NCBI RefSeq assembly: GCF_900250075.1
Contig: NZ_LT977071.1
Coordinates: 682,001-746,000, forward strand
From: Cupriavidus taiwanensis
GTDB taxonomy: Bacteria > Pseudomonadota > Gammaproteobacteria > Burkholderiales > Burkholderiaceae
DNA length: 64,000 bases
Direction of reading: 5' to 3'
The position numbers and the translations under genes are program-made. The notes under the pieces are model-generated. The model saw nothing but the letters and a program-made list of their open reading frames with translations. It did no database searches and was not told the DNA's origin. Below, piece by piece: positions 33,693-43,208 of this stretch; within the stretch, counting starts at the first letter, position 1, and each line of letters opens with the position of its first letter.

Positions 33693-34901
33693 ATGAGATT
33701 GCTGCACGTCATACCCTCCATCGACCCCACCGGGGGCGGGCCCATCGAAGGCATCCGCCAATTGCGCCAGCCGCTGCGCGAACGCGGCGCCGAGATCGAC
33801 GTCTGCTGCGGCGATGCCCCCGACGCCCCGTTCGTGCGCGCCAGCGAGATGAACGTGGTCGCACTGGGCCCGACCTCCTCCAAATACGGCTTCAATCCCG
33901 GCATGCTGGCGTGGCTGCGCGCCCATGCGGCCGACTACGACGCAGTGCTGGTCGAAGGCCTGTGGCAGTTCCATGCGCTCGCCACCTGCCTCGCGCTGCG
34001 CGGCAGCGGGGTGCCGTACTTTGTCTATACCCACGGCATGCTCGATCCGTGGTTCCGCGAACGCTATCCGCTCAAGCACGTCAAGAAGAGCCTGTACTGG
34101 CTGCTGGGTGAGTACTGGGTGCTGCGCGGCGCGCGCGCGGTGCTGTTCACCTGCGAGGAAGAGCAGCGGCGTTCGCGCAACGCGTTCTGGCCCTATCGCT
34201 GCCGCGAGCTGGTGGCCGGGTACGGCACCGCGCAGCCACCCACCGCGGCCGTGCCGTTGCGCGAGGCGTTCTTCACTGCGTTTCCGGCACTGCGCGGCAA
34301 GCGCATCGTGCTGTTCCTCGGCCGGATCCATGAAAAGAAGGGCTGCGACCTGCTGGTCGAAGCCTTTGCCGGCGTGGCCGGTGCCGACCCGCGGCTGCAG
34401 CTGGTGCTGGCTGGGCCGGTGGAGGCGGCGCTGCGCGAGCGGCTGGCGCGCCAGGCCGAACGCCTGGGGCTGGCGCAGCGGCTCAGCTGGACCGGCATGC
34501 TGTCGGGCGACCTGAAGTGGGGCGCTTATCATGCGGCCGAAGTCTTTACCCTGCCGTCGCACCAGGAGAACTTTGGCGTGGCCGTGGCCGAGGCGCTGGG
34601 CTGCGGCGTGCCGGTGCTGATTTCGGACAAGGTCAATATCTGGCGCGAAATCGTCGCCGACGGCGCCGGGCTGGCGGGCGCCGATACCGCCGAGGGCACC
34701 GGCGCGTGCCTGCGCCAGTGGCTGCAGGCCGATCCCGGCGCGCAGGCGCGCATGCGGGTGCAGGCGCTAGCCTGCTTTCAGCGACGCTTCGAGGTGCGCC
34801 AGAGCGCGCAGCGGCTGCTCGACATCCTGGGCGAGCGGCCGGTGCCGGCGCCGGCCGCCGATGTCGCCGCCACCAGCGCCACGCCGCGCGGCACGCCATG
34901 A
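33693..34901 (+). CDS. Glycosyltransferase family 4 (GT-B)
   Basis: A 402-residue GT-B enzyme starting MRLLHVIPSIDPTGGGPIEG, with VLFLGRIHEKKGCDLLVEAF and the GT4 box PSHQENFGVAVAEALGCGVP. It is translationally coupled to the flippase gene (ATGA at 34898-34901), so it starts the operon 33693-38720. The acceptor and donor sugars are unknown. Confidence 0.9.
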   Translation: MRLLHVIPSIDPTGGGPIEGIRQLRQPLRERGAEIDVCCGDAPDAPFVRASEMNVVALGPTSSKYGFNPGMLAWLRAHAADYDAVLVEGLWQFHALATCLALRGSGVPYFVYTHGMLDPWFRERYPLKHVKKSLYWLLGEYWVLRGARAVLFTCEEEQRRSRNAFWPYRCRELVAGYGTAQPPTAAVPLREAFFTAFPALRGKRIVLFLGRIHEKKGCDLLVEAFAGVAGADPRLQLVLAGPVEAALRERLARQAERLGLAQRLSWTGMLSGDLKWGAYHAAEVFTLPSHQENFGVAVAEALGCGVPVLISDKVNIWREIVADGAGLAGADTAEGTGACLRQWLQADPGAQARMRVQALACFQRRFEVRQSAQRLLDILGERPVPAPAADVAATSATPRGTP

Positions 34902-36163
34902 AAGCGCTGCGCATCTTCGTCTTCGCGGTGCTGTCGCAGGGACTCGGCGCCATCACCGGCCTGCTGCTGGCGCACTGGCTCAGCGTCGGCGACTACGCGA
35001 TCTATACCGTCACCGGCGCCATTGTCGGCGCCATGTCGATCGTCACCAAGGGCGGCATCCATTTCGGGCTGAATGCCATCCTCGGGCGCACCTGGCCAGA
35101 CCGAGAGCGCGCGGCGCAGGCTACGCGCGCCGCGCTGGCGCAGCGCAAGCGCATCTCGGCCTTCCTGCTGCCGCCGCTGCTGATCATCGCCGGCGTGCTG
35201 ATGTACCGCAACCATGCCTCGCTGGCGTTGATCGCCGCCTTGCTGCTGACGCTGCTGACGATGTGGTATTTCGACATGCAGTCGCGCGTGGTGGACCAGG
35301 TGCTGCTGTTCGCCAACCGCGCGCCTGCGCTGCAGGCGCTCGATGCCGGCCTGTCGGGCGCGCGGCTGCTGCTGTCATGGGGCGTCTACGTGCTGGGGCT
35401 GCAGAGCGCGCTGGCCGCCAGCCTGGTCAACACGCTCTTCGCCGGCCTGCGCGTGCCGTTCGTGCGCCGCTGGCTGCGCCGCGAACTGCCGGCGCGGGCG
35501 GCCGAGCCGGTGGCCGAGGACCAGCGTTCGATCCGCGCCATCACGCGCCGCCAGATTCCCATGGACGCGTTCTTCTGCCTGCAGTCGCAGTTCGCCTTCG
35601 CCATCGTCGCGTTCTACGGCGCGGTCAGCCAGACCGCGGCGATCGGCGCGCTGTCGCGCATCGGCCAGCTGCTGGTGCCGGTCAGCATCGTGGTGGGCGC
35701 CTATGTCGTGCCGCGCTTCGCGCAGGCGCGCGATCACGTGCTGCGCCAGTACCTGGGCTGGCTGCTGCTGGGGTCGATGCCGGCCGGCACGCTGGTGCTG
35801 CTGGCCTGGTTGTGGCCCGGGCTGCTGCTGCGCCTGGTGGGGGCCAACTACGCCGGCCTGACCTCGGAGCTGCTGATCGCCTGCCTGGGCGCCGGCGCCT
35901 ACAGCATCGCCGGCGTGGCCTGGGAACTGCTGGCCAACCGCGGCCTGAACCACTTCAACTACATGCAGGTGCCGGTGGTGATCGCGTGGTGCCTGGTTGC
36001 GCCCCACCTGCTGGACCTGACCACGCTGCGGGGCGTGCTCTGGTTCGAGGCCGGCCTGGCTTCCGGGCTCGGTGCCGCGGTGCTGTGCGAGCTGGCGGGC
36101 GCGATCCGCGCCGGGCGGCTGCTGCCGCCGGCCGTGCTGGGTGTCGACGGGAGCCGCCCATGA
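34898..36163 (+). CDS. Polysaccharide flippase, Wzx-like (MATE/MOP superfamily)
   Basis: A 421-residue membrane protein with about 12 hydrophobic segments and the polysaccharide-biosynthesis/MOP pattern (LSQGLGAITGLLLAHWLSVGDYAIY; MDAFFCLQSQFAFAIVAFYG). It would flip the undecaprenyl-linked repeat unit to the periplasm. It overlaps both neighbours by 4 bp. Confidence 0.85.
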   Translation: MKALRIFVFAVLSQGLGAITGLLLAHWLSVGDYAIYTVTGAIVGAMSIVTKGGIHFGLNAILGRTWPDRERAAQATRAALAQRKRISAFLLPPLLIIAGVLMYRNHASLALIAALLLTLLTMWYFDMQSRVVDQVLLFANRAPALQALDAGLSGARLLLSWGVYVLGLQSALAASLVNTLFAGLRVPFVRRWLRRELPARAAEPVAEDQRSIRAITRRQIPMDAFFCLQSQFAFAIVAFYGAVSQTAAIGALSRIGQLLVPVSIVVGAYVVPRFAQARDHVLRQYLGWLLLGSMPAGTLVLLAWLWPGLLLRLVGANYAGLTSELLIACLGAGAYSIAGVAWELLANRGLNHFNYMQVPVVIAWCLVAPHLLDLTTLRGVLWFEAGLASGLGAAVLCELAGAIRAGRLLPPAVLGVDGSRP

Positions 36164-37350
36164 AAGTTCTGGTCACCCACCCCGGCCTGCAGCATTCGCA
36201 CCAGATGGCGCAGGCGCTCCACGAGCAGGGGCTGCTGTGCCAGTACTGGTCCGGCGTGCCGGTGCGCGGGCCGGGCGAGCCGGTGCCGTGGTGGCTGCCG
36301 CCCGCGCTCGGCGCCAAGGTGCGCGAGGTCGGCATCCCGCGGGCCCTGCGCCGCCACCCGCTGTGCTTTCCGGCCATGCTCAAGGTGGGGCTGCACCGCC
36401 GCGTCGGGCTCCACCGCTATCTGCGCATGTCGCAGTCGGCCTATGCGCACCGCGTGTTCCACCTGTTCGATGCGTGGGCGGCGCGGCGCGTCGAGGCGCT
36501 GCGACCCGACGTGGTGGTGGCCTACGAGAACTCGGCGATGCAGACCTTCGAGGCGGCGCGCCGGATCGGCGCGCGCTGCGTGCTCGACGCGCCGGCGGTG
36601 CATCGCGCCACGGCGGCGGCGCTGCTGGGCCTGCAGCCTGACCCGTACCTCGCCTGCATCGACGCACGCAAGGACCGCGAGGTGGAGCTGGCGGACCTGG
36701 TCATCACCTGTTCCGAGTTTGCCGCGCAGACCTACGCGCAGGCCGGCGTGCCGGACGCCAAGCTCAGGCCGATCCTGCTCGGCGCCAGCCTGCCCGGCAA
36801 CGTGCAGCGCCGGCGCACGCGCGCCGGCACGCGCTTCCTGTATGCCGGCGGGCTGACCACGCTCAAGGCGGTCGACCTGCTGCAGCAGGCCTTCGCCATG
36901 GTGCGCGCGCGCGTGCCCGAGGCCGAGCTCGCGGTGGCCGGCGGCGGCGCCGAGCCCGCGCTGGCCGCGGCACTGGCGTCGACGCCCGGGGTCACGCTGC
37001 TCGGCGCGCTGCCGCAGCCGGCGCTGTACCAGGAGCTGGCCGACGCCGATTGCCTGGTGCTGCCGTCGCGCTTCGATTCGTTCGGCATGGTGGTGGCCGA
37101 GGCGCTCGCCTGCGGCACGCCGGCGCTGGTGTCGGAGCGGGTCGGGGCCAAGGAGATCCTGCAGGAATTTCCGCGCGCGGGCTGGGTCGTCCAGGTCAGC
37201 GCGCAATCCTTGTATGACCGCATGCTGGAGCTTGCCACGGTACGCGCCAGCCTGGACGAGGCGCGCCCGTACGCGAGCCTGGCCGGGGAGAAGTACACCT
37301 GGGCCAGGTATCGCCGCGCCGCGGTCGCAACCATCGCGACGCTATGCTGA
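36160..37350 (+). CDS. Glycosyltransferase family 4 (GT-B)
   Basis: A 396-residue GT-B enzyme (MKVLVTHPGLQHSHQMAQAL). Its donor half has FLYAGGLTTLKAVDLLQQAF and the GT4 box PSRFDSFGMVVAEALACGTP. An N-terminal YENSAMQTFEAARRIGA/APAVHRATA region resembles GTs that modify growing EPS units. It overlaps the flippase gene (4 bp) and the polymerase gene (7 bp). Confidence 0.9.
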   Translation: MKVLVTHPGLQHSHQMAQALHEQGLLCQYWSGVPVRGPGEPVPWWLPPALGAKVREVGIPRALRRHPLCFPAMLKVGLHRRVGLHRYLRMSQSAYAHRVFHLFDAWAARRVEALRPDVVVAYENSAMQTFEAARRIGARCVLDAPAVHRATAAALLGLQPDPYLACIDARKDREVELADLVITCSEFAAQTYAQAGVPDAKLRPILLGASLPGNVQRRRTRAGTRFLYAGGLTTLKAVDLLQQAFAMVRARVPEAELAVAGGGAEPALAAALASTPGVTLLGALPQPALYQELADADCLVLPSRFDSFGMVVAEALACGTPALVSERVGAKEILQEFPRAGWVVQVSAQSLYDRMLELATVRASLDEARPYASLAGEKYTWARYRRAAVATIATLC

Positions 37351-38720
37351 GCCACTCCGCCGCACCCCTGGCGCCGCCGGCGCGCTCGCGCATCCGCCGG
37401 CAGGCCCGCACCACCTTCGGCACCGTGTTCCTGCTGGTGTTCCTGGTGGCCGTGCTGGAAGGCGCGGCGCGCAAGTGGGTGGCGGGTTCGCTGAGCCTGC
37501 CGCTGGTGCTGCTGCGCGACCTGCTGGCGGTCTATGGCATCTACTACGCCATGCGCTATGGCGGCTTCACGCCGGCGCGGCCGGCGATGCGGCTGCTGCT
37601 GCTGTGGAGCGCGCTGGTGCTGGCGTGGGGGCTGGTGCAGACCATCGCCGGCGACGGCACCCTCGCCATCATGCTGGTCGGGCTGCGCTTCTGGCTGCTC
37701 TATGTGTGGTTCGGCGTGGCCGCGGCGCTGCTGCTCGAGCCCGAGGACGTTGCCGCGATCTGCAAGACCGCGCTGGTGCTGATGGTGCTGATGGCGCCGC
37801 TGGTGGTGCTGCAGCACTTCCTGCCGCCCGGCAGCTTCCTGAACCGGCAGGTCGACGGCGACGAGGACCGCGTCTTCATGATGGTCGGCGACATCGTGCG
37901 CACCACCGGCACCTTCTCGTTCACGCTGGGCTACACCACCTTCCTGGCGATCACCATGCCGATCGCGCTGCAATACGTGCTCGGCGGCGAGGGCAAGCGG
38001 CACTGGCTGTATGCGCTGGTGGTGCTGGGCAGCCTGCTGGTCAGCGTGCTGGTCAGCGGTTCGCGCGCCACCGTGCTGCTGCTGCCGGGCCTGTTCGCGG
38101 TGGCGGCGCTATGCACGCTGATGTTCGGGCGCACCGTGGCCAGGCGCCGCGTGCTGGTCTGGGTCGGCGTGGCGGTGCTGATCGGCGCGGTGGGCATGGT
38201 CGTGTTCAGCGCGTCGGTCGAAAGCACGGTGCAGCGTTTCCATGACGCCGCCGAAGACGAAGACTTCGGCGACCGCGTCGGCACCATGTTCCTGGGCGAG
38301 AGCGAGGCCTATGCCAAGCCGACCCTGCTGGGCGTGGGGCTCGGGCGCGGCAGCAACCTGGCCAGCTATCTCGAGCGTGGCGAAATCACCTTCATGCTGT
38401 CCGAGACCGAAACCGGGCGCACCATCGAGGAGGCCGGCCTGCTGGGCTACCTGTACGTGGCGCTGAAGTTCGCCGTGTGCGTGGCCGGCATGTGGCTTGC
38501 GATCGGCGCGGCGCGCCGCACCGGCAACTGCTTTGCCATCCTGCTGTGGCTGGTGAGCACGCTGTGCCTGCTGACGTGGTCGCTGATCGGCCAGCTGACC
38601 GCCAACGTGCTGGGCTTTCTCTTTGTCGGCTTCACCATGGCGGTCACGCGGCTGGAGCGGCAGGGGCGGCTGACGGGCGCGAACAAGCGCGCCCGGCCGC
38701 GCCGACGGCACGCGCGCTAG
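37344..38720 (+). CDS. O-antigen/EPS polymerase, Wzy-like (Wzy_C family)
   Basis: A 458-residue membrane protein with 10 or more hydrophobic segments. A large periplasmic loop contains the conserved stretch GDRVGTMFLGESEAYAKP followed by LLGVGLGRGSN, as in Wzy/O-antigen-ligase-type polymerases. SGSRAT lies in a membrane segment. It would polymerise repeat units in the periplasm. It ends with a strongly basic tail. Confidence 0.87.
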   Translation: MLSHSAAPLAPPARSRIRRQARTTFGTVFLLVFLVAVLEGAARKWVAGSLSLPLVLLRDLLAVYGIYYAMRYGGFTPARPAMRLLLLWSALVLAWGLVQTIAGDGTLAIMLVGLRFWLLYVWFGVAAALLLEPEDVAAICKTALVLMVLMAPLVVLQHFLPPGSFLNRQVDGDEDRVFMMVGDIVRTTGTFSFTLGYTTFLAITMPIALQYVLGGEGKRHWLYALVVLGSLLVSVLVSGSRATVLLLPGLFAVAALCTLMFGRTVARRRVLVWVGVAVLIGAVGMVVFSASVESTVQRFHDAAEDEDFGDRVGTMFLGESEAYAKPTLLGVGLGRGSNLASYLERGEITFMLSETETGRTIEEAGLLGYLYVALKFAVCVAGMWLAIGAARRTGNCFAILLWLVSTLCLLTWSLIGQLTANVLGFLFVGFTMAVTRLERQGRLTGANKRARPRRRHAR

Positions 38721-38793
38721 CGGCAGGCTGCGGCCACGCAACGTACCGGACATCTGCATCGGGCATCCACATCGATCCGCGAAGAAAAGCAAT

Positions 38794-40017
38794 ATGAGGC
38801 TCATCCTGTTCGGTCATCCCGTCTTTTTCGGCAGCCACAGCATGGACCGCTTCGCGGCCATGATCGTCGAGGGCATGCGCGAGCGCGGCCACGAGGCCCA
38901 GCTATGGACCCCGCCCGCCGTGCTGGTGCGGCTGTCGACGCGCCCGGGCCTGCGCAAGTGGCTCGGCTATGTCGACCAGTACATGCTGTTCCCAGCGTGG
39001 GCGTGGTGGCGGCTGCGGCGCGAGGGCGCGGGCGCGCTGGTGGTGCTGACCGACCATTCGCTGGGCATGTGGATGTGGCTGCTGCATCGGCGCCCGCATG
39101 TAATCCACTGCCACGACTTCATCGCGCAGCGCACCGCAGCCGGCGAATTTCCCGGGCGCCAGCTGTCAGCCAGCGGGCGGCTCTACCAGGCGCTGATCCT
39201 GCGCGGCATCGGGCTGGGGCGGAACTTTGTCGCGGTGTCGGAGAAGACCGCGCACGACCTGCTGCGCCTGCATCCGGGGCCGACGCCGCGCGTGCGGGTG
39301 GTGCACAACGGCCTCAACTACCCGTTCCGCCCGCTTGCGCCGGATGTTGCCATGCGCCGGCTGCGCGCCGCCAGCATCGACGAGATCGAGCCCGGCATGC
39401 TGGTCCATATCGGCGGCAACCAGTGGTACAAGAACCGCGAAGGCGTGCTGGCGCTATACCTGGCCTATTGCGAGGCCAGCCATGCGGGCGGCGGCACCGG
39501 TGCCGCCGCGGCGCCGCGCCCGCTGTGGATGATCGGCCCCGAGCCGACCCCCGCCATGCGCGAGCTGGCCGCCGACGCGGAGCGGCTGGGCGGCAAGGTG
39601 CGCTTCCTGGAAGGCATGTCCACCGCGGCCGTGCACGCCGCCTATGCGCTTGCCGCGGTGCTGCTGTTCCCGAGCCTGGAAGAGGGCTTCGGCTGGCCCG
39701 TGATCGAGGCCATGGCGTGCGGCATCCCGGTGCTGACCACGGCGCGCGCGCCGATGCAGGAGATCGGCGGCGGGCTGGCGCTGCTGATGGAGCCGATGGA
39801 ACCGGGCCAGGCGCAGGCCTGGGCCCGGCGCAACGTGGGCGTGCTGCTGGAGCTGCTGTCGTGGCCGCAGGCGCGGCTCGACCAGCTCTCGGCCGACTCG
39901 CTGGCGTGGGTGCGGCATTTCTCGGCGGAACGCGCGCTGGACCAGTACGAGGCCATCTACCTGGCCGCGCTGGCCCCGGCCTCGGCCACTGCGACGGCGG
40001 AGGCCGAGGCCAGTTGA
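38794..40017 (+). CDS. Glycosyltransferase family 4 (GT-B)
   Basis: A 407-residue GT-B enzyme (MRLILFGHPVFFGSHSMDRF). Its donor half has LVHIGGNQWYKNREGVLALY and the GT4 box PSLEEGFGWPVIEAMACGIP. It is separated by 73 bp from the polymerase gene and is the last gene of the plus-strand block, before a hairpin (40042-40068). Confidence 0.88.
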   Translation: MRLILFGHPVFFGSHSMDRFAAMIVEGMRERGHEAQLWTPPAVLVRLSTRPGLRKWLGYVDQYMLFPAWAWWRLRREGAGALVVLTDHSLGMWMWLLHRRPHVIHCHDFIAQRTAAGEFPGRQLSASGRLYQALILRGIGLGRNFVAVSEKTAHDLLRLHPGPTPRVRVVHNGLNYPFRPLAPDVAMRRLRAASIDEIEPGMLVHIGGNQWYKNREGVLALYLAYCEASHAGGGTGAAAAPRPLWMIGPEPTPAMRELAADAERLGGKVRFLEGMSTAAVHAAYALAAVLLFPSLEEGFGWPVIEAMACGIPVLTTARAPMQEIGGGLALLMEPMEPGQAQAWARRNVGVLLELLSWPQARLDQLSADSLAWVRHFSAERALDQYEAIYLAALAPASATATAEAEAS

Positions 40018-40041
40018 GAGCAGTCGATATCAGCAGAGAGC

Positions 40042-40068
40042 GGCGGGGGCCGGGACCAGGCCCCCGCC
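40042..40068. terminator. Hairpin between convergent genes
   Basis: GGCGGGGGCC (40042-40051) and GGCCCCCGCC (40059-40068) form a perfect 10-bp GC stem with a 7-nt loop. There is no T-run. It lies between convergent glycosyltransferase and methyltransferase genes and probably ends transcription from both sides. Confidence 0.6.
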
Positions 40069-40093
40069 ATGCAACCGGTGCGCGGGCACCGGT

Positions 40094-40873
40094 TCAATGC
40101 AGGGTGTAGGCGACGGTCTGGATCACGCCCGCGCCTTCGCGCACCTCGCACAGCACGCGGCTGTGCACCGGCTTCAGGTTGAACGGCGGCGCGGTCAGCA
40201 CCACGCCGCTCGGCACCATGCGTGCCAGCCGCGTCGAAGCCCCCAGCCGCTTCTTGGCGTTGGGCGGAAAATCCGGCGCCAGCGGCAGGTGTTCGGTCAG
40301 CACCAGCACCTGGTAGCGGTGCAGCTTGGCCAGCACGCGCGCGATCCTGTCGTTGTCCAGGTGCTGCAGCACCTGGCGCAGGAACACCACGTCGCCGGCG
40401 GGCAGCTCGTCGCCGGCAATGTCGAGGCAGCGGAAATCCACGTCGAGATGGGCGTAGCGTGCGCGGTTGGCCGCGATCAGCGGCGCCACCACGTCGCAGG
40501 CGACGTAGCGCCCGCAGGCCGGGCGGATGTGGCTGCCGATATGGAAGTCGCCGCAGCCCAGGTCGACCACGTCGGGCTTGCGCGGCAGCTCGCGCAGCAG
40601 CGCGGTGACCGCCTCGGCATAGGGCTCGACGATGCGCGGATCGTGCGAGCCGGTGCCGCTGAAGAAGCCGGGCTCGTCGGCCTCGCCCCACAGGCTGCTG
40701 TGGTAGACGTCCGAGAACACTTCGCCCGGTGGCTTGGCGCCGTAGCGCGCGTCATGCTGCTGCTCGCGGCGCACGTGGTAGTAGTTGCGCAGCCAGGCGG
40801 GCACCAGGGGTTTGATGGTTCGCATCAGGCGTTGCAACAGCGCGGGGTGCGTGGTCGCGGTTCCAGGACTCAT
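40094..40873 (-). CDS. Class I SAM-dependent methyltransferase
   Basis: A 259-residue methyltransferase. The SAM-binding motif I is VVDLGCGDFHIGSHI, motif II is VACDVVAPLI, and the motif III region is GDVVFLRQVLQHLDND. It probably methylates a sugar hydroxyl in the repeat unit, or ends the chain. AAGGGGGA lies ahead of the ATG at 40873. It is the last gene of the minus-strand block 40094-45481. Confidence 0.88.
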   Translation of the reverse strand: MSPGTATTHPALLQRLMRTIKPLVPAWLRNYYHVRREQQHDARYGAKPPGEVFSDVYHSSLWGEADEPGFFSGTGSHDPRIVEPYAEAVTALLRELPRKPDVVDLGCGDFHIGSHIRPACGRYVACDVVAPLIAANRARYAHLDVDFRCLDIAGDELPAGDVVFLRQVLQHLDNDRIARVLAKLHRYQVLVLTEHLPLAPDFPPNAKKRLGASTRLARMVPSGVVLTAPPFNLKPVHSRVLCEVREGAGVIQTVAYTLH

Positions 40874-40914
40874 GGCGGGTTCCCCCTTGGTCGTTGCGTT
40901 GGCCGCGGCGGCGC

Positions 40915-42165
40915 TCAGGCCACCGCGGAGGCGTCTTGCGCGGCAGGCGGCGATACCAGTGCCTGCAGTGCGGATTCCAGTTGCGCCAGCACCGCGTCGC
41001 GGGCCAGATGGGCTTCGGCCCAGGCGCGGCCTGCGGCGGCGTGCATGGCGCGCCGCTGCGGCTGGCAGGCGAGCGTGGCAATGGCGTGCGCCAGCGCGCT
41101 GCCATCGCCGGGCGGCACCAGCACGCCCACGCGCGCCACCAGGCGGCCCAGCTCGGTATCGGGCTGCGCCGTGGCAATGACCGCGCGCCGGCTCGCCAGC
41201 ATGCCGGTGAGCTTGGATGGCATCACCAGGTCGGCGGCATCGGCGCGCTGCGGCAGCAGGTGCATGTCCGCGGCCGCCATCATGGCGTGGAACTGCGCCT
41301 GCGGCTGCAACGGCAGGAAATGCACGCGCGCCAGCCCGGCGCAGCGTGCCTGCAGCGCGGCGCGGCCGCTGCCGTCGCCGCACAGCACCATGTGGATGCG
41401 CGGGTGGCCCTGCAGCGCCTGCGCGGCATCGGCCAGCACTTCCAGGCCCTGCTTGTTGCCCATGTTGCCGGCGTACAGCGCGACCACCGCTTCGGCGGGA
41501 ATGCCCAGGCCGTGCCGGAACGCCAGCGCCGCGTCGGCCGGGGCCTCGTGCAGGTCGGCCCAGTTGGGCAGCAGTTGCAGGCGAGCGGGGCTGACGCCCT
41601 TGGCGCGCAGCGCGTCCGCCATCGCCTGCGAAATGGTCGAGACGCGCTGGTAGCGCGTGGTCAGCGCGCGCTCCATGCGCGTGGCCAGCCGGCGCAGCAG
41701 CGGATGGCGCAGCACCCCCAGCGCGAACGCGGCATCGACTTCCAGGTCCTGCACGTGCAGCCAGGTGCGCGCGCGCGTGCAGCTGCCCAGCAGCAGCGCC
41801 GCCGGGCTGCACATCAGCGTGGGCTCGACCGCGAAGATCACGTCGGGGCGCCAGCGCAGCTGCGCCGCCATGCACGGCACGCTGCTCAGCGCAAAGCTTA
41901 TCAGGTGCAGGATGCGCAGCAGTCCGGACGGCTTGCGCGGCACCCACACCGGTGCGCGGTAGACCGTCACGCCGCCGTGCGTCTCGCGGGCATAGCGCCA
42001 GGCGCTGTAGCCGTCGCTGACGCGCCATGCGGGGTAGTACGGCGGGGCGCACACCACGCGCACCTCGTGCCCGCGCGCGGCCAGCCATTGCGCCTGCTCG
42101 CCGGTGTACTTGCCGATGCCGGTCAGTTCGGGCGCGTAGTTCTGGCAGTAGATCAGGATCTTCAT
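40915..42165 (-). CDS. WcaI-like glycosyltransferase (GT4)
   Basis: A 416-residue enzyme matching WcaI of colanic acid: MKILIYCQNYAPELTGIGKY, VVCAPPYYPAWRVSDGYSAW, HVQDLEVDAAFALGV, LYAGNMGNKQGLEVLADAA and DLVMPSKLTGMLASRR. WcaI adds a fucose to the lipid-linked glucose, the second step of the repeat unit. It stands next to the GDP-fucose genes, which agrees. The stop of fcl lies 22 bp upstream. Confidence 0.9.
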   Translation of the reverse strand: MKILIYCQNYAPELTGIGKYTGEQAQWLAARGHEVRVVCAPPYYPAWRVSDGYSAWRYARETHGGVTVYRAPVWVPRKPSGLLRILHLISFALSSVPCMAAQLRWRPDVIFAVEPTLMCSPAALLLGSCTRARTWLHVQDLEVDAAFALGVLRHPLLRRLATRMERALTTRYQRVSTISQAMADALRAKGVSPARLQLLPNWADLHEAPADAALAFRHGLGIPAEAVVALYAGNMGNKQGLEVLADAAQALQGHPRIHMVLCGDGSGRAALQARCAGLARVHFLPLQPQAQFHAMMAAADMHLLPQRADAADLVMPSKLTGMLASRRAVIATAQPDTELGRLVARVGVLVPPGDGSALAHAIATLACQPQRRAMHAAAGRAWAEAHLARDAVLAQLESALQALVSPPAAQDASAVA

Positions 42166-42187
42166 GGCCGCTCCGCGCGCGCTTGGG

Positions 42188-43180
42188 TCAGGCCAGCGCG
42201 GCGGCAATGCCGCCGGGCAGGGTGCCGGTGCGGCAGGCCTCTTCGTAGACGCCGCGCAGGCCGTCGCGCAGCGCAATGCGCGGGCGCCAGCCGGTGCGCA
42301 TGATGGCGCTGCTGTCGAGCCGCTTGCGCGGCGTGCCGTCGGGCTTGTCGGTTTCGAAGGCAAGGGTGCCGCGATAGCCGGTGACCTGCGCCACCAGTGC
42401 CGCCAGCGCGCCGATCGAGACCTCGTCGTCGCTGCCGACATTGAGGAAGCCCGCGGGCGCGGCCTCGCGGTAGGCCGGCGTGGACAGCGCCATCACATGC
42501 AGGCAGGCACGCGCCAGGTCGTCCGCGTGCAGGAATTCGCGCAAGGGCTTGCCGGTGCCCCACACCGACACGCGCGCGCTGCCGGCCACGCGGGCGTCGT
42601 GGAAGCGGCGCACCAGTCCGGGTATCACATGGCTGTTGTCGGGGTGGTAGTTGTCGCCGGGCCCATAGAGGTTGGTCGGCATCACGCAGCGGTAGTCGGT
42701 GCCGTACTGGCGGTTGTAGCTGTCGCACAGCATGATGCCGGCGATCTTGGCGATGGCGTAGGGCGCGTTGGTCGGCTCCAGCGCGCCGGTCAGCAGCGCG
42801 GCTTCGCTGATCGGCTGCGGCGCCAGGCGGGGGTAGATGCAGCTCGATCCGAGAAACAGCAGCCGCAGCACGCCGGCCTGCCAGGCGGCATGGATCACGT
42901 TGGTGGCGATGGCGAGGTTCTGGTGGATGAACTCGGCGGGATACGTGTTGTTGGCATGGATGCCGCCGACCCGCGCGGCGGCCAGGTAGACCGCGTCGAT
43001 GCGCTGGCTGGCGAAGAAAGCCCGCACCTGCGCCTGGTCGCACAGGTCCAGCTCGGCGTGCGTGCGCGTCACGATGTCGGCGCCGCCCTGCGCGCGCAGC
43101 GCGCGCTCGATGGCCGAGCCGACCATGCCGCGGTGGCCGGCGACAAAAATGCGCGGGCGCGCTGCCAGGGCCTGGTTCAT
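42188..43180 (-). CDS. fcl: GDP-L-fucose synthase
   Basis: A 330-residue short-chain dehydrogenase/reductase that converts GDP-4-keto-6-deoxy-mannose to GDP-L-fucose (epimerase-reductase) with NADPH. The nucleotide motif is [10 protein letters not shown] and the catalytic triad is Ser in LGSSCIYP with YAIAK. Other family blocks are [30 protein letters not shown] and [10 protein letters not shown]. The start at 43180 follows GAGG; an earlier ATG (43216) overlaps gmd and is less likely. Confidence 0.95.
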   Translation of the reverse strand: MNQALAARPRIFVAGHRGMVGSAIERALRAQGGADIVTRTHAELDLCDQAQVRAFFASQRIDAVYLAAARVGGIHANNTYPAEFIHQNLAIATNVIHAAWQAGVLRLLFLGSSCIYPRLAPQPISEAALLTGALEPTNAPYAIAKIAGIMLCDSYNRQYGTDYRCVMPTNLYGPGDNYHPDNSHVIPGLVRRFHDARVAGSARVSVWGTGKPLREFLHADDLARACLHVMALSTPAYREAAPAGFLNVGSDDEVSIGALAALVAQVTGYRGTLAFETDKPDGTPRKRLDSSAIMRTGWRPRIALRDGLRGVYEEACRTGTLPGGIAAALA

Positions 43181-43208
43181 GGGATCCTCGCGGTGGCCGT
43201 GCACGCGG